64,000 nt of DNA from Aphelocoma coerulescens (lineage: Eukaryota > Chordata > Aves > Passeriformes > Corvidae): the NCBI RefSeq assembly GCF_041296385.1, contig NC_091014.1, forward strand, positions 20,435,578-20,499,577, written 5' to 3'. Within the stretch, counting starts at the first letter, position 1, and the number at the start of each line of letters is the position of its first letter. Under the pieces are notes generated by a model. It ran no database searches. It was not told the origin of the DNA and saw only the letters and a list, made by a program, of their open reading frames with translations. This document shows, in pieces, positions 9,001-20,462 of this stretch. A program made the position numbers and the translations under genes.

Positions 9001-9579
9001 TTTCCGTTTATTCTGACATTTTTCTGACTAAGAAAATATAAAAATCCAAAATGTTTTAATGTCCTCAGCCCATCCATAGAAGATAAGAGCCAACTTTTTT
9101 AACAGAGTTTTTGAGTTTGGGAGGGAGAAGTGGGCAAATAAGAAAGAGGATAAAGGATAAGTAGAACATAATGGACAAAATCCTAGACATGATACATTTT
9201 TTCTGAATGGGAAAAAGTAATTATTTAAAGTGCAAGATTGATTTACACTATTATATGCCCTCTGATATAATCTGTGTGTATTCTCAAATACAGGCATTAT
9301 GCCCATAACTGACTGACTTCAATGAGGGGTTTTGCATCAAATTAAAATTCAGATTTTTTTTTTTTTCATTTATTTCCAGGTAATATTCTGCCTTGGTGCC
9401 CTCCTGCCTCTAGGGAAGTCCATGAACATGAAATTTAACACCATATGAAAAAAGCCGTGTACTTGTTTTCTATAGACAGGTTACACCTGGTGATGGTTGA
9501 TCACTGTGTTCTCCCCTCTGTGAGCATATAGACAGAAATATCAACACTTGGTGAAGATGAGCTTGAGCATAAAACTCTC
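6087..9579. other. Non-coding AT-rich host sequence
   Basis: Both strands show only short frames without recognisable domains. No CR1 tail, LTR or RNA gene is seen. Low-complexity patches include T/A runs near 7380-7400, 8885-8900 and 9354-9366. Confidence 0.6.
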
Positions 9580-10750
9580 AGAGGCCTTCTGACTCACATG
9601 GTCTAGCTGTTTCCTATTACAGACAATCGTATCTTATGATTACTTTTATAAACTAAGTTGATTCTACTTCAATTAAGCTGATTCCATTACTTCTATCAGA
9701 AGGACATTCCTCATTCCACTGATAGTTCCTCTAATTTCTGACTTAAATTTTATAATGAATCTTTGGTTTTGTGCCAACAATATCCTTTAGATTAATTAGT
9801 TCTCCTCCCTCCGTGCTGTTTATTCCCCTCTGATGCATTTAGAGAGCAATCGTCCTTTCTCAGCCTCCATTCTGTGAGTTTAAGCCAAGATATTTTTATT
9901 TGCTATTGTAAAATGTGCCCTCTGGTCCACTGATCACCTAGAACAGAAATTCATTTTTGTTCTTTAGTACAGAGACTGCTTTCTGTAGTTGAATATTTTA
10001 TTCAGTTTCTACGACCTCAATCTTTTCTATTTCTTTCTTCAAGATATCCCAGCACATTTCTGATTGGATGATGACTACTGACTTTGTGTGTTCAGCACTA
10101 TTTATAAGAATTAATGACTTCAGCACAAAAAGAAAATCAGTGAAAGTATTAAATAATTGTTCCAAGATTGATCCTTGAGAAATTCCAGTCATAACTTCCT
10201 TCAGGTTTTTTCTTAATGGTAACATGGTGTCATTCTTTTCAACCAGTCTCAGTCTTACTTTCCAATCTTAGTACTAATCCATTTTGTTGGCTGGTACCAC
10301 AGCATTGGCTTTACCTTTTTATAGGTATATTAAGCCTACTGTTTTCCCTTGTCTAAAAGTAACAGCTCTTTTGTAAATGAACAACACCTGGATAGATTAG
10401 TACAATCTACCTACAACAAACTCCTTTAATATTTGCTTTCTTTTCCACAGAACTTCGCATCTTTTATTGTTCTTCCACTCAAAATTGTTATAGACTTGCT
10501 TAAAAGTGAGGTTGGCTAAATTCTTTTATATTTTTCCAAACTATTTCTTCCTCCTCTATTAATTATGCATACTATGTATGTTATCTTCCAGTAAGATTCA
10601 CTTAAGTCATTGTCTGCTCTTCCAGTGTTCTGGGATATCCAGAAGCAGAACTTCAGTATAAAATATGGAGTTTAAGGGACATAGGCTTATAATGCATCTC
10701 TCTTTAGCAAAAAACAGGTAACTGTATGACTTTTTAGCTGATTTATGCAT
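9580..10750 (-). mobile_element. Ancient CR1-like LINE fragment, antisense, heavily decayed
   Basis: The + strand shows the pyrimidine-rich text typical of the antisense of old amniote CR1-type LINEs, for example the blocks about 9795-9890 (TTTATTCCCCTC then AGAGAGCAATCGTC), 10165-10280 and 10340-10400 (CCCTTGTCTAAAAG). The order of the blocks fits a reversed LINE body. Many indels and stops show long decay. Exact ends cannot be fixed by eye. Confidence 0.6.
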
Positions 10751-12261
10751 AGGCCTAAGTCTAAAAGCATCCTTAAACTGAATAAATTTCTACCCAGATA
10801 TAGTATTGCAACATCTCATCCACAATGTAGACACCACAATTTGTGAACTTACCTGCTACTTAATGCATGATCTATTTGGCTATTATGTAGCTTCTTTCCT
10901 ATTATTTTTCAAGAAGAATAAGACATTGTGCACATGTTTCTTGAGTGCACCAGTGAAAAAGATTACTAAGCCACTGCTTCCAGTAATGTAGACAAACATA
11001 CAGCTTTAGCCTTCAGCTAACTTGGACTCAGTAAAAAAGAGAAAACAGTTATGAAAGCTTATTTGCTATGCAGTCTGTTAACCCTTACCTGTAAATAAGC
11101 CTCACTTGTCCAATTGAGATCAGAAATAGAGTATATAAAGCTGAATGTCTGGATCTGAACAGTGATGCATACGTGAATCACTGTTTTATCACAAAAGGAA
11201 AAAGCTAATCCTTCATGAGAGAAGAAAAAAAAAAGGGCCATTAACAATCTGCTTCACACTTCATTTAACAGCAAGCATCAACAGGCACTGGTTGAAATGG
11301 AGCTCACACTAACCTTTCTTGCCTTCTGTCAGCTCTCCTTTTCCCAACAGGGTGTGGGGAAGAGAGAGGAGAAATTTTTAAAAAAGGAGGGAGGAGGAGC
11401 TCCAATTGGCAGAATGCATAAATACCTGGGAAGAAGAATACCAGCTTGTTATCTTACAGATCCAGGCAACTGCCACATTCTGGAACTTTACACGGCAACT
11501 AAAATTATGTACTACTTACTGTATAACCAGGAGACTATCTAAAAAGTCTCAGCCACAGCAGAGTAGCTTCTGAATTTATTTCATAACTGAAAAGACTGCC
11601 TGAGGGTGCCTTCAAATAAACTCCTTATGTGTAGGCTCAAAACAAACCTGGCACTGTTGTATTTATAGATCATTTCTGGAGTAAGTCTAAAGGAGGCTGC
11701 ATGTTCTGCTGCTTAGAGCCAAAGAGCTGGGAATAGGCTCTCCAAAGGATACCATGTGCTATTCCCAGTAGTGCCATTAACTGACCTCTTTATGCCTCAA
11801 GCTGCTCAGCTGAAAAATTGAAGGCTTTTTCAAAATAAAATCAAGAACTCTGAGAAAACCAACAATAGCACGGTTTCAGGCAGGTCATGAAGTCAACTGA
11901 TGGCAGTTCTATTCCTGGCTCTGAACTGTACTCAGCTGAACCTGGACGAGTTATTTAGGGCAAGCTCACACCATAGAGCTCAGCAGAGAGCACTGAGTTG
12001 CCTCAAGGGAAACCAGGTTCAGAACCAGAAACTAGATAGTTGCAGCAGGATATTGTTCCACCTGAGCTAGCTCACTAATTATCTCTAATTAACCCAAGCA
12101 GACAGGCAAGGCTAAATCAGCTAAACTGCCTCATGTGCACAAACAAATCTCTGAAATGCTTTGCTGTGTGTTGGACAGCTATACCAAGCAGCCAGGATCT
12201 TTCTTAACCCAGCTATGAGCTGTACCCTGAAGTCACAGCACCTAATAATTGTGCACAATAT
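10751..12261. other. Non-coding host sequence
   Basis: No gene, repeat family or RNA gene is recognised. Frames on both strands are below about 85 codons and look random. Confidence 0.55.
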
Positions 12262-12327
12262 TTTGTTGTCGTTTTGGGGGGATTGTGGGGGGTTTTTGTT
12301 GCTTTGTTTTTTGGGTTTTGGTTTGGC
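12262..12327. repeat. G/T-rich low-complexity tract
   Basis: Alternating G runs (6 and 6) and T runs on the + strand, grading into TTTGG-type repeats. Confidence 0.6.
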
Positions 12328-12459
12328 TAGCTGAAATTTCTAACTCAAGCTTTGTTTACACAAGTAAGGAATCGTGTACAAACTCAGTCTTAAATACCAA
12401 ATATGGATTTACTTTCCCATAGAGGTAATATTACCATAACTTTGAGCAAGAACAGCAGT

Positions 12460-12545
12460 TTCATTAATAAATTAAATATAAATAATTTATATAAATTATA
12501 TAAATTTATTTTTAAAATTAAATATAACTTTTGTAAATAATAAGA
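12460..12545. repeat. AT-rich low-complexity tract
   Basis: Nearly pure A/T over about 80 bp with TAAATTATATAAAT-like motifs and several short palindromes. Confidence 0.7.
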
Positions 12546-14299
12546 GCTAAATAAAGACATTTATTTCTAGAGGATATGAAAATTATGTAGGTTTTGGAGC
12601 CATTGGCAATACTTGAAAGTTGTAAGGTAGACCAAAATAAGCTTTTTTAAAAGGATTTTCTTTCAAACCTCCAGCAAGTTTGAGTGAAATCAAGCAGAAA
12701 TATGAGGGGCTTGCTATTCAATGTCATGCTTTTCTTACTGGAACACCTGAGCTCAGTGTTGCCACTTCAATCCTCCCCCGTTCAACTATTCATATGCTCT
12801 ACTCAGATGTATTGGCCATTGATTTGAATGGCATGACTTAAAGGAGAGACTGTTGCCAAACACAGCCTTTTATTCTCTTCCAGTGCTCATGTGCATGTCC
12901 TAAGAGTAGTCAAGAGGCTGATGCCAAAGCTCACTCTATGAATCAGCAATTGGGCTGCTCCCTCACAGCACAATCTAAAGCACTCTCAGACAATAAGGAA
13001 TGAAGGCAGGGGGAGGTTAAGGTATTAGCCCTAATAGAGTTTGTCCTAATGCTTTTCATAGAAATTAGATTAGTCACAAGACCTTTTCTGGTATTTTAAA
13101 ATCATCTAATAAGGGGTCTTCCATTTTTGCTCAGATATAAAATCTCTCTTTCTCTGCTTCTCTTTCATTCATTTCAATTTGCTGAAAGCAAGGAAGAAAA
13201 AATCTAACTCTGTCCATTAGGATGTTTCAGCTGACTGTTGTATATAGAGAGTTGTTATTAAAAGCATCCAGTAATTTCAAGTTGGTTGTAAAATATGTGC
13301 TCTGACATGTATGGCTACTAGACATTAGCTAGTCATTTTGAGCCTATAAAGTGTCCCTGTTTTTCTCATTTTCTTTGTTCAAAAAACGATGATGATTTTG
13401 GAAATCCATTTGTAGGACTTATAAATCCCAATGTTAGCATGGAACTCTTAGGTTAATAACCAACCATTTAACAGTGGAATAAGTCATACATCAGCAAGGA
13501 TGGTATTACAGTCTCCTCAAAGCTAGAGGACCACTGGAGACTCTGTTTATACAGGAGCACTTAACAGGAAACACAGATTTGGGCTTGAAGGAATGAGGCT
13601 GGGGAAAGAAGGATACAAATAGCAGCTCTTAAAAAACTTGACACTCAGAGACGAGTGATTAAAGGCTTGTTTGTGGAGAGATTATTTTGTATTTTAAGTT
13701 CACATGAAAAAAGATTAAAGGAAACCTTAAACAGTATGATTTCAAGGCAAAAAAATATGGCAAAGGGCAAACAGGAACTTCTGAGATAGGACTTTTCCAA
13801 AATGTAACACAGGTAACATAAATTCTCCATTCTTCATTTCACAGGTACCTTTAAATACTTCCAGCAGAAACAGAAGCTAAAAAAAGAAGAAAATATTGAC
13901 TTGCACATGTATTTCAAAATATCATAGTATACCAGAAAAATAAGGAAAGTAATCTACCTCTTTTTTTTTAATTCCTTGTACTAAATAACACAAAAAATAC
14001 TTGTCTAGGAACTTATCCACATACTGATATGATACGTAGTATGTGAAGTAGCACTGGCCCAAACCAGAAAGCAGCCCAACCCTAAAATAGCCAAATAGCA
14101 TCAGGAGTCAACTATGATTTTCAAGACTGGAGCTGACATCTCAATAGGTGTAGAAACACTGCTTTATATAATGGTTAGCCTGAGACTCAACACCACACTT
14201 CACTGCAAGGTAAAAGCATGCTTTGATTAGCCTTTGTAAAATCCACTGCAGTAGTGTCCTACCACTATTTTTTTCTTGACTTCAATGCGAGATTAACAA
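12546..14299. other. Non-coding host sequence
   Basis: Nothing gene-like is seen. The stretch about 12970-13120 is a little less AT-rich and carries homeodomain-like TTAGATTAG motifs, but this is not enough for a call. Confidence 0.5.
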
Positions 14300-14340
14300 G
14301 TAGCCTCCACTGAACAAACCATTCTATGATTCTATGATAC
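14300..14340 (+). mobile_element. CR1 LINE 3' terminal remnant
   Basis: It contains the avian CR1 terminal octamer repeats (ATTCTATG ATTCTATGAT) at about 14321-14338, preceded by AACAAACC. Only the last tens of bases are recognisable. Confidence 0.6.
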
Positions 14341-15079
14341 TCCAGAAAATTCTAAAGGAGTGGTGATATAGCAAGTTGTTGAGCTTAAGGGAAATTTAAG
14401 AATTTCCCAAGGTTCCTAATATGGTCTGATCCATACATAGCAACCTGGAGTGGCTCCATCAGGAAATTTTTATCCAGTGCTTTGCTACAAGAAGAAAACT
14501 TTGTGGCACTGGGATTGACGGCATTAACAGCATTCACATGTACACCTAGCTGTCACAGAAAGCCTGCTATTTGAATTTACATTGAAAGAGGGCTACGCAG
14601 TTGCCTCCATAAGACAAAAGTAAAGGAACTATTCAAAGCCAGTGCCAAACTATAACATCATTGGGAAAGAGCGATGAACTCATAGCCGAGTTAAAATTTG
14701 GAAATGGCACAGAGCTTTGGGTTACAGACCATTACTATATTTTGGTAGCAACTATGCCTAAAAAATTCCAGAAATCATAATCCCTTGGTATTCACTTGAA
14801 ACATTAATCCAAACCCAGATAGGAATGCCTGGTGGGTTTTGTTGGTTTTGTTTTCAAGTGACTTGTCCTATAGTAAAACAACCCAGTGGTTTTGCACTGT
14901 AGTTGTATAGTTTATAGTTTAATAGTTTTATTGTTAATATGGAAAATAAGATATTCAGCACTCTAACCAAAGTAACTTAGTTTCAGACATGCTTTGATTT
15001 TTGTCCATAGAAATTCTTGCTTAAGGTAAATATGAATTTGTACTTCCATATATTTGTATCAAAAGTAGTATTAGACACT

Positions 15080-15083
<4 letters not shown>
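14341..15083. other. Non-coding host sequence before a poly(A) tract
   Basis: No recognised feature. The following poly(A) could be the tail of a retrocopy, but no parent gene is recognisable here. Confidence 0.45.

Positions 15084-15115
<32 letters not shown>
15084..15115 (+). repeat. Poly(A) tract, 32 A
   Basis: Uninterrupted A32 followed by CACAAAAAC. It may be a simple repeat or an old retrotransposition tail; no target-site duplication is obvious. Confidence 0.85.
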
Positions 15116-15116
<1 letters not shown>

Positions 15117-16859
15117 ACAAAAACTGGCAGTTTCCTGAAACTCCTTATGAAGAACATTTTAGCAATGTTGACAGTGTGTTGGAAGTTACCCTTTGTGAGC
15201 TGGAAGAGCTCACCAGTAGTGCTGATGAGAATTTTCAAATTAAAAAATCTCATTGGAATGTGGTGATTTTTTTAACCCAAACACTTAATCCAATACATCT
15301 GCAGTTGGCAAGATCTCACTGGATTCCTGCCAAAATTCCTGGAAGGGTACCAGGCTAGGGATTGAGGACCCAGTGCTGTTAGTGTTTCAAGTTTTGAAGA
15401 TAACCCAGCAAAGCAGAAATCCAGCCTTTTTGCCATCTGTGTGGCAATATGTATTTCTTTATAGTCACTCCCAAACCTCTGAAGGTAGAAGTAACATAAT
15501 ATTCCTCAGGATACTACTTTGGGAACTTATGGTGGGTTTATATAGTCAATACACAGCAGACATCCTTGTGGCCATGTGCAGCTACTATTCACTTATTGCT
15601 GTTTCACCAGCCAAGAATCACCTGCCATTAGTGTAATTAGTGACATTAGTGTTGTTTAAACAATTAAGGCCCTCTTCTACACAGGGCTTGTCAGCTCAGG
15701 CACGGCATTATAGAGCTAACTGCATCTGATTACCCTGAGCAGCCTAACACTTTTTAAAATGCCTTGTTCTGTTTTTCTGTCTGCTGTTTGTAAGATACCT
15801 ACAGTCTTCCTGATTATATTCCAGACTCACACATGACATTAGTAGTCTGAGCTTTGCTCCTCCAGTCAAAGAATAGAATCAACATATGGCAAACATGGTA
15901 ACTCACAACTAGACAGCAGATTTCTGCCTGCAAGCAGGTATCAAACATTCAAAAGAACTTTTACACAATAAGCTTATTATACAAACATTAAAATTAAATT
16001 TCAGTAACAAGTAATTCAAGAACAATAGTCTATGCTCAGGCATCTGGGACATGTAGAAACCTGCTATTTACCGCAAATTTTTCTTTTCCATCCTATATAT
16101 GGCTTTGTATGCCCTCATCAGAAAGTCATAGGTAAAAAAATTGAAAATTAATTTAGCATGCTTTGTCAGTTACTGCTTGATCCAGAAATGATTTATGTTA
16201 AAGGAAGAATTGTGCTCTCTTCAATTGGCTTTAGATCACCACTGTGATGATGAAGTTAGTACAGATCTACAAGAAATTGAGGTGTTGTTATGCATTTTTT
16301 AGAATTCTAAGTTTGAAAAGTGAAATTAAAAGCCATTCAGGCTGAAGGAGGAATGTTCTTCAAAGTCTCTAAAATGAAATTCAAAACTTGAGCATATAAA
16401 ATAGCAAGAGATTATCCTACCCTTTTGAAATAAGAAGAATGTTCCCATTTAATCTCTGAATTATGAATGCAAGAGCATCTGATCCATAAACCCACGTTGT
16501 TGTATTCTTTATTAAATCTAGAAGTTTAACAAGCTTATCACACGATGTTCCTTTGTTATCTGTTCCTGTCCTTTTTCCCCTATGTATTTTTCTGAAGAAA
16601 ATATTAGAGGAATAAAATACACATAGCATAGCTAAAAATGGCTAAAGAGTCATTAGTTAACTTTTTATCAAGTGTCCAAAGGACAGCAAGTAAGGAATGA
16701 AGTAGAGTTATTGTGTGATCATGAAAGAGACTTCATATGATTGTTTGCTGTGATAAAATGACTAATTCTGTAGCTGATGAGAAACTGGTAGATGTCACTC
16801 ACTCAACTTCAAAAGGACTCTAGATATGCTCCCCAACAGCACTGTTTTATCCAGGTTGA
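15116..16859. other. Non-coding host sequence
   Basis: No recognised gene or repeat. The stretch 15640-15760 is moderately GC-balanced and could be a conserved element, but I cannot test this. Confidence 0.45.
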
Positions 16860-17270
16860 GATGTTATGTTCTGGATGGACAGGTAGTGCACTGAACATCA
16901 GTGAGTTCATGGAGCTGATGGTTCACACTTTGAGGCTGGTTACAAATGACGTTCCTTAGGAGTCTGCTATTGCCTGAGTGAAATATCTTTGGATATCTTG
17001 TAATATCTTGGTCTGGAAGAGATGGAATTCACATTCATACAGTCTGTGGATGACAGCAAAGAGCTCCATGGATCATTAGGTCACCATCTAGGAGCAGAAG
17101 CACCTATCCAAACTGGAGTAATGCAACAGCAGGAAGTCTATGAAATTAACCAGGGACAAATCTATACTCCTGTACATGGGATAGAACAATGTACTCATCT
17201 GTACAGGCTGAGACTGACTGTTTGGGGAGCAGCTCTTCTGCAAAGGATCTGTGAGCTGTACAGACAGCTG
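16860..17270 (+). mobile_element. CR1 LINE, RT-domain 3' part, left piece
   Basis: Recognisable CR1 ORF2 text in order: GACGTTCCTTAGGAGTC at about 16949, GTGGATGACAGCAAAGAGCT at 17045-17064, the segment around 17135-17170, and CAGGCTGAGACTG...GGAGCAGCTCTTCTGCAAAGG at 17203-17246. Stops and indels break the frame. It is interrupted at 17270 by an insertion and resumes at 17778. Confidence 0.7.
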
Positions 17271-17766
17271 TCAGTATCCTGGATGCACTCCCCAGGTCTC
17301 CCAGGGTTTGGATGCCAGAGGGGGCTGCATTTGAGGGCAGCTAACTGAGCTTTAGTGGCAGCTTTAGTGGAAAAGTAGCTGTAGGAAGACACAGCAGGAC
17401 TTCCCACCCCCTGACTCTTGAGAGCCCCTCTCAGTCAAGGCTCTCTCTCTCGGCCACAGACTGACCTGCCCAGGCCTGTGCCTGCGCCTGTCCATGGCCC
17501 CCTGACCCTCACCTGATGGATAAGCCTGATGGACAAGCTCTGACTGATTTCTAGCCTTGACCTAGGACCTGCCTTATCACCATGGACCTGCCTGGCCACC
17601 ACCAAGCTGAGCTTGAGGCTGGGCACCATGTCTGCCCTACTCACCCCTCTCTTGTAGTGTGGGACAGACACTGGCTGAAGAGGCCCTCCCCTCAAAGCCC
17701 AGGCATTGGGCTCAAATTCCAGCCTCCCATTCCCCAGGGAGCAGCCAGCCCTCATTGTCCCCTGAC
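17271..17766. mobile_element. 496-bp GC-rich insertion of unknown class inside the CR1
   Basis: It is flanked by a perfect 11-bp direct repeat, ACAGACAGCTG, at 17260-17270 and 17767-17777. Removing it joins two CR1 pieces without loss. The first and last bases give a short inverted match (GTCAG at 17270-17274, CTGAC at 17762-17766). The inside is rich in CCTG/GACC words and has no convincing protein. It does not end in a poly(A). It could be a non-autonomous DNA transposon, a diverged LTR or another retroelement; I do not recognise the family. Confidence 0.6.
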
Positions 17767-18190
17767 ACAGACAGCTGAGCAGGAACAACTGTGTGTCCTG
17801 GCAGCAAGGAAAAACAGCAGCCTCCTGGACTGTACCAGCAGGAGCACACCCATCAGGGGAGGGATTGTATCTCTTACTCTACAACCTTTAACAGCTCTGA
17901 AAAACTGTGTACAGTTTGGAGCGCCAGAGTTCACAGCCAATCAGTGAAGTGGAGTGAATTTAGTGGTAGGAGACCAGGATGGCGTTGCGGTAGAGCACTT
18001 CATGCACTTGCCCCATGAGGAGAGGCCAAGGGCTGGGATTTAGAGTCTGGAGCAGTGATGGTTTCAGGAATAGAAACGTTACATTCTTCAGAGATTTTCA
18101 AGACCAAACTGAGTAGTTTGGCCAGGATGAACATGCTTTGAGCAGCAGGTTGGACTGACATGTCCTGAGGTCTCTTCCTGAAGTCTCATG
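17767..18190 (+). mobile_element. CR1 LINE, right piece with internal deletion
   Basis: It resumes with GTCCTGGCAGCAAGG at about 17796, then blocks matching CR1 at 17853-17915 and 17995-18040 (ATGAGGAGAGGCCAAGGGCT at 18015-18034), then jumps to the CR1 3' region at about 18080-18190 (GAGATTTTCAAGACC; TTGGACTGAC; AGGTCTCTTCCTG). A stretch expected between about 18050 and 18080 is missing. The octamer tail is not preserved. Confidence 0.7.
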
Positions 18191-20446
18191 CATGGTCACG
18201 TTGTCCTGAGAGAAGATGCTTCCAGGAAGTAATGCTCATTTCTCTGTGATCTAGCAAGGACAGTGGGGCATAACACCCAGGAAGGTTTTTGCTAATGGGC
18301 ATTGAATAGAAGAAACACCATGAATTTGAACCTCTGTGCCTTTGACAGTATTCAATTTACACTATAGATGTTAGGCTGCTCCACTGGTGTTAGGGCATCA
18401 GTGGTAACTATTGACATTTCGTGGAATGCCTAGAGAAAATGACATGGAGGACTAGTGCTTGAAACATGGAAGGTTAGAATATCCTTCAGATCAAAGCTCT
18501 GCAGAGTCAAAATTTCCAATATGACCTTTCTCACTGTCAGTGCACAGCATCTCAGTACATCTGGTCTGGAAATCTATGTGCATCTATCTTCTACACATGC
18601 ACAGTAAATCAAGAATTTTTAGGACATGCTGAACCTCCTGGACATGCACAGAAAAAAAACACATTGCACATCTGCAGAAGGTTTGATGCACATGGAGCTT
18701 GTTTGCAATATTGAAGAATACCAGATGTGTGGTTCTTGATTGGCAGGTTATGACCTACTAGGGCCTGGAAAAATACATAAAGTCTTCAAAATCCTTGTAT
18801 AGACAATCTCTGCCCAAAATAACCAGAACATGTCCAGGAAAACTTAAATATACTGTAACACTTTCAGAAAATTTTAGCCACTGCCTAACTGTCTCCCAGC
18901 ATCCAGCAGTGGCATGTGCTGTATGACTCCTGAGCAATGATAGATAGGAAAGGTCTACTCTTTCTCCTCACATGTGCAGGACCTGCCTGCTAAAAGGAAT
19001 TTAGTTTCCCCCACTTTAAGAGATTAGAGATTTTGCATCAAATTCAACAATATTCCAAAGGTAAGACTGAAAAGCTTCTCAACAGTACCAGTCAGTAGGT
19101 ACTTACAGATGCTTACACAGCAGTCCAAAGAATAGCTTTTACATGTGCCTGACAGTCTTACCATATACAGATCTCACTGCCCACATCCGTTTAACATGGA
19201 GAGCCGTGGCTCTCTGCCCTTAGCTGATCTAAAGACAAGAAAAAGCAGTAAAAGTCTATAAAGCTAGGAACACCTGAAGAGTCCCGCAGGTTTTTGTGCA
19301 TGTCATTCAGTGCCTTGAGATTTGCAGTCTCTACCACTTGGTGACATAGTCACAGCTTCCTGTTGTTACCTACAGGTCTCTCTCTCAATATCACCTATAT
19401 TCTTTCCACTGGTTACTGCACAGTCCCAGCAAACTCAGCTTCAGAAACTCAGTGGCAGCTGCCACTACAGTTAAGGAGAATAGAACCAACTAGTGTGTTG
19501 AATGGCTTATTCAGAGATCCTGTAAGAAAGAAAACTACAAGACTGCTTCTACAGCTGTGTTTCTGCATACTGGGACAAAAACAGGATGTAAGTTTTTTGT
19601 GTATGACTTTTGTCCTAGCTAAAGCCACCCTGGTATTACAAGGAAAGGAAATAGGAACATGAAGTAAAGGTAATAAAATAGAAAAAACTTTTTTCCTGAA
19701 AAGGCAAACAAACAAGTATGCTAGAAGGTGCCATCAAGGACTGCTTCAGGATGTCCCCTTCCTAAAGGAACTCTACTAGAAATGAAAAACAGCCCAATTA
19801 TCCTAATTTTAGAGGGTTCTTCCTTTCAGTATAGCCAGACAAGGAAAGACAGGAACTAAGCTTGCTGTAATAATCTGTTCCTTCTGAATTTTCCAGGTCT
19901 ACATGGAGAGATAATCACAGCAAGAATTTTGGATTTAAAACACAGCTATTGTCAAAGGGGAAAGGGCAGTTTTGTTTCTCCAGTACTGGCCATATTCTTA
20001 CAAAAGAAAACCATGGTTACAAGTACTTAAAGTATGTTATTAACTCACAAGACAAGGGTTTCATTGCCATGAAATAGATGTATATAAATTAAATTTGCTG
20101 CAGGCTTCATGTTCTTGTGCATGTATAGCACTTGCTTGCAGGTTGGTTTTGGGTTTTAATACAAGCATATTAATAAGTCATCTGTGTAGCTGGTTCTCCT
20201 ATTCACTTTATGTGTCAAAAATGACATGCATTCTGCAGTACAGTCAGCTTTAAAGAATTATATTCAATGCAATATTTGTTTTTCTGCACATCCCAGATCA
20301 TTCTAGGAACTGAACAAAATGAGCTAACTAAATATAAACAAGTCATCTGTGTTCTGTGTGCCTATAGTACTGTTGTCTCAAAGATGACAGTAAGCAAAAA
20401 ATACTGAAAGTGTTCATTCCTATTCCAAGCTTGTTGCATTTTTTCC
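18191..20446. other. Non-coding host sequence
   Basis: No recognised gene or repeat family on either strand. The longest frames are about 100 codons and have no domain-like composition. Confidence 0.5.
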
Positions 20447-20462
20447 TTTTTTTTTTTTTTTT
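20447..20462. repeat. T16 homopolymer
   Basis: Uninterrupted T run. Confidence 0.8.

Noticed and set aside
15084..15115. Poly(A) tract as proof of a processed pseudogene
   Set aside because: No parent exon sequence upstream and no target-site duplication.
17022..18018. Several frames of 60-121 codons as host proteins
   Set aside because: They cross CR1 sequence and the inserted GC-rich element; translations are repeat text.
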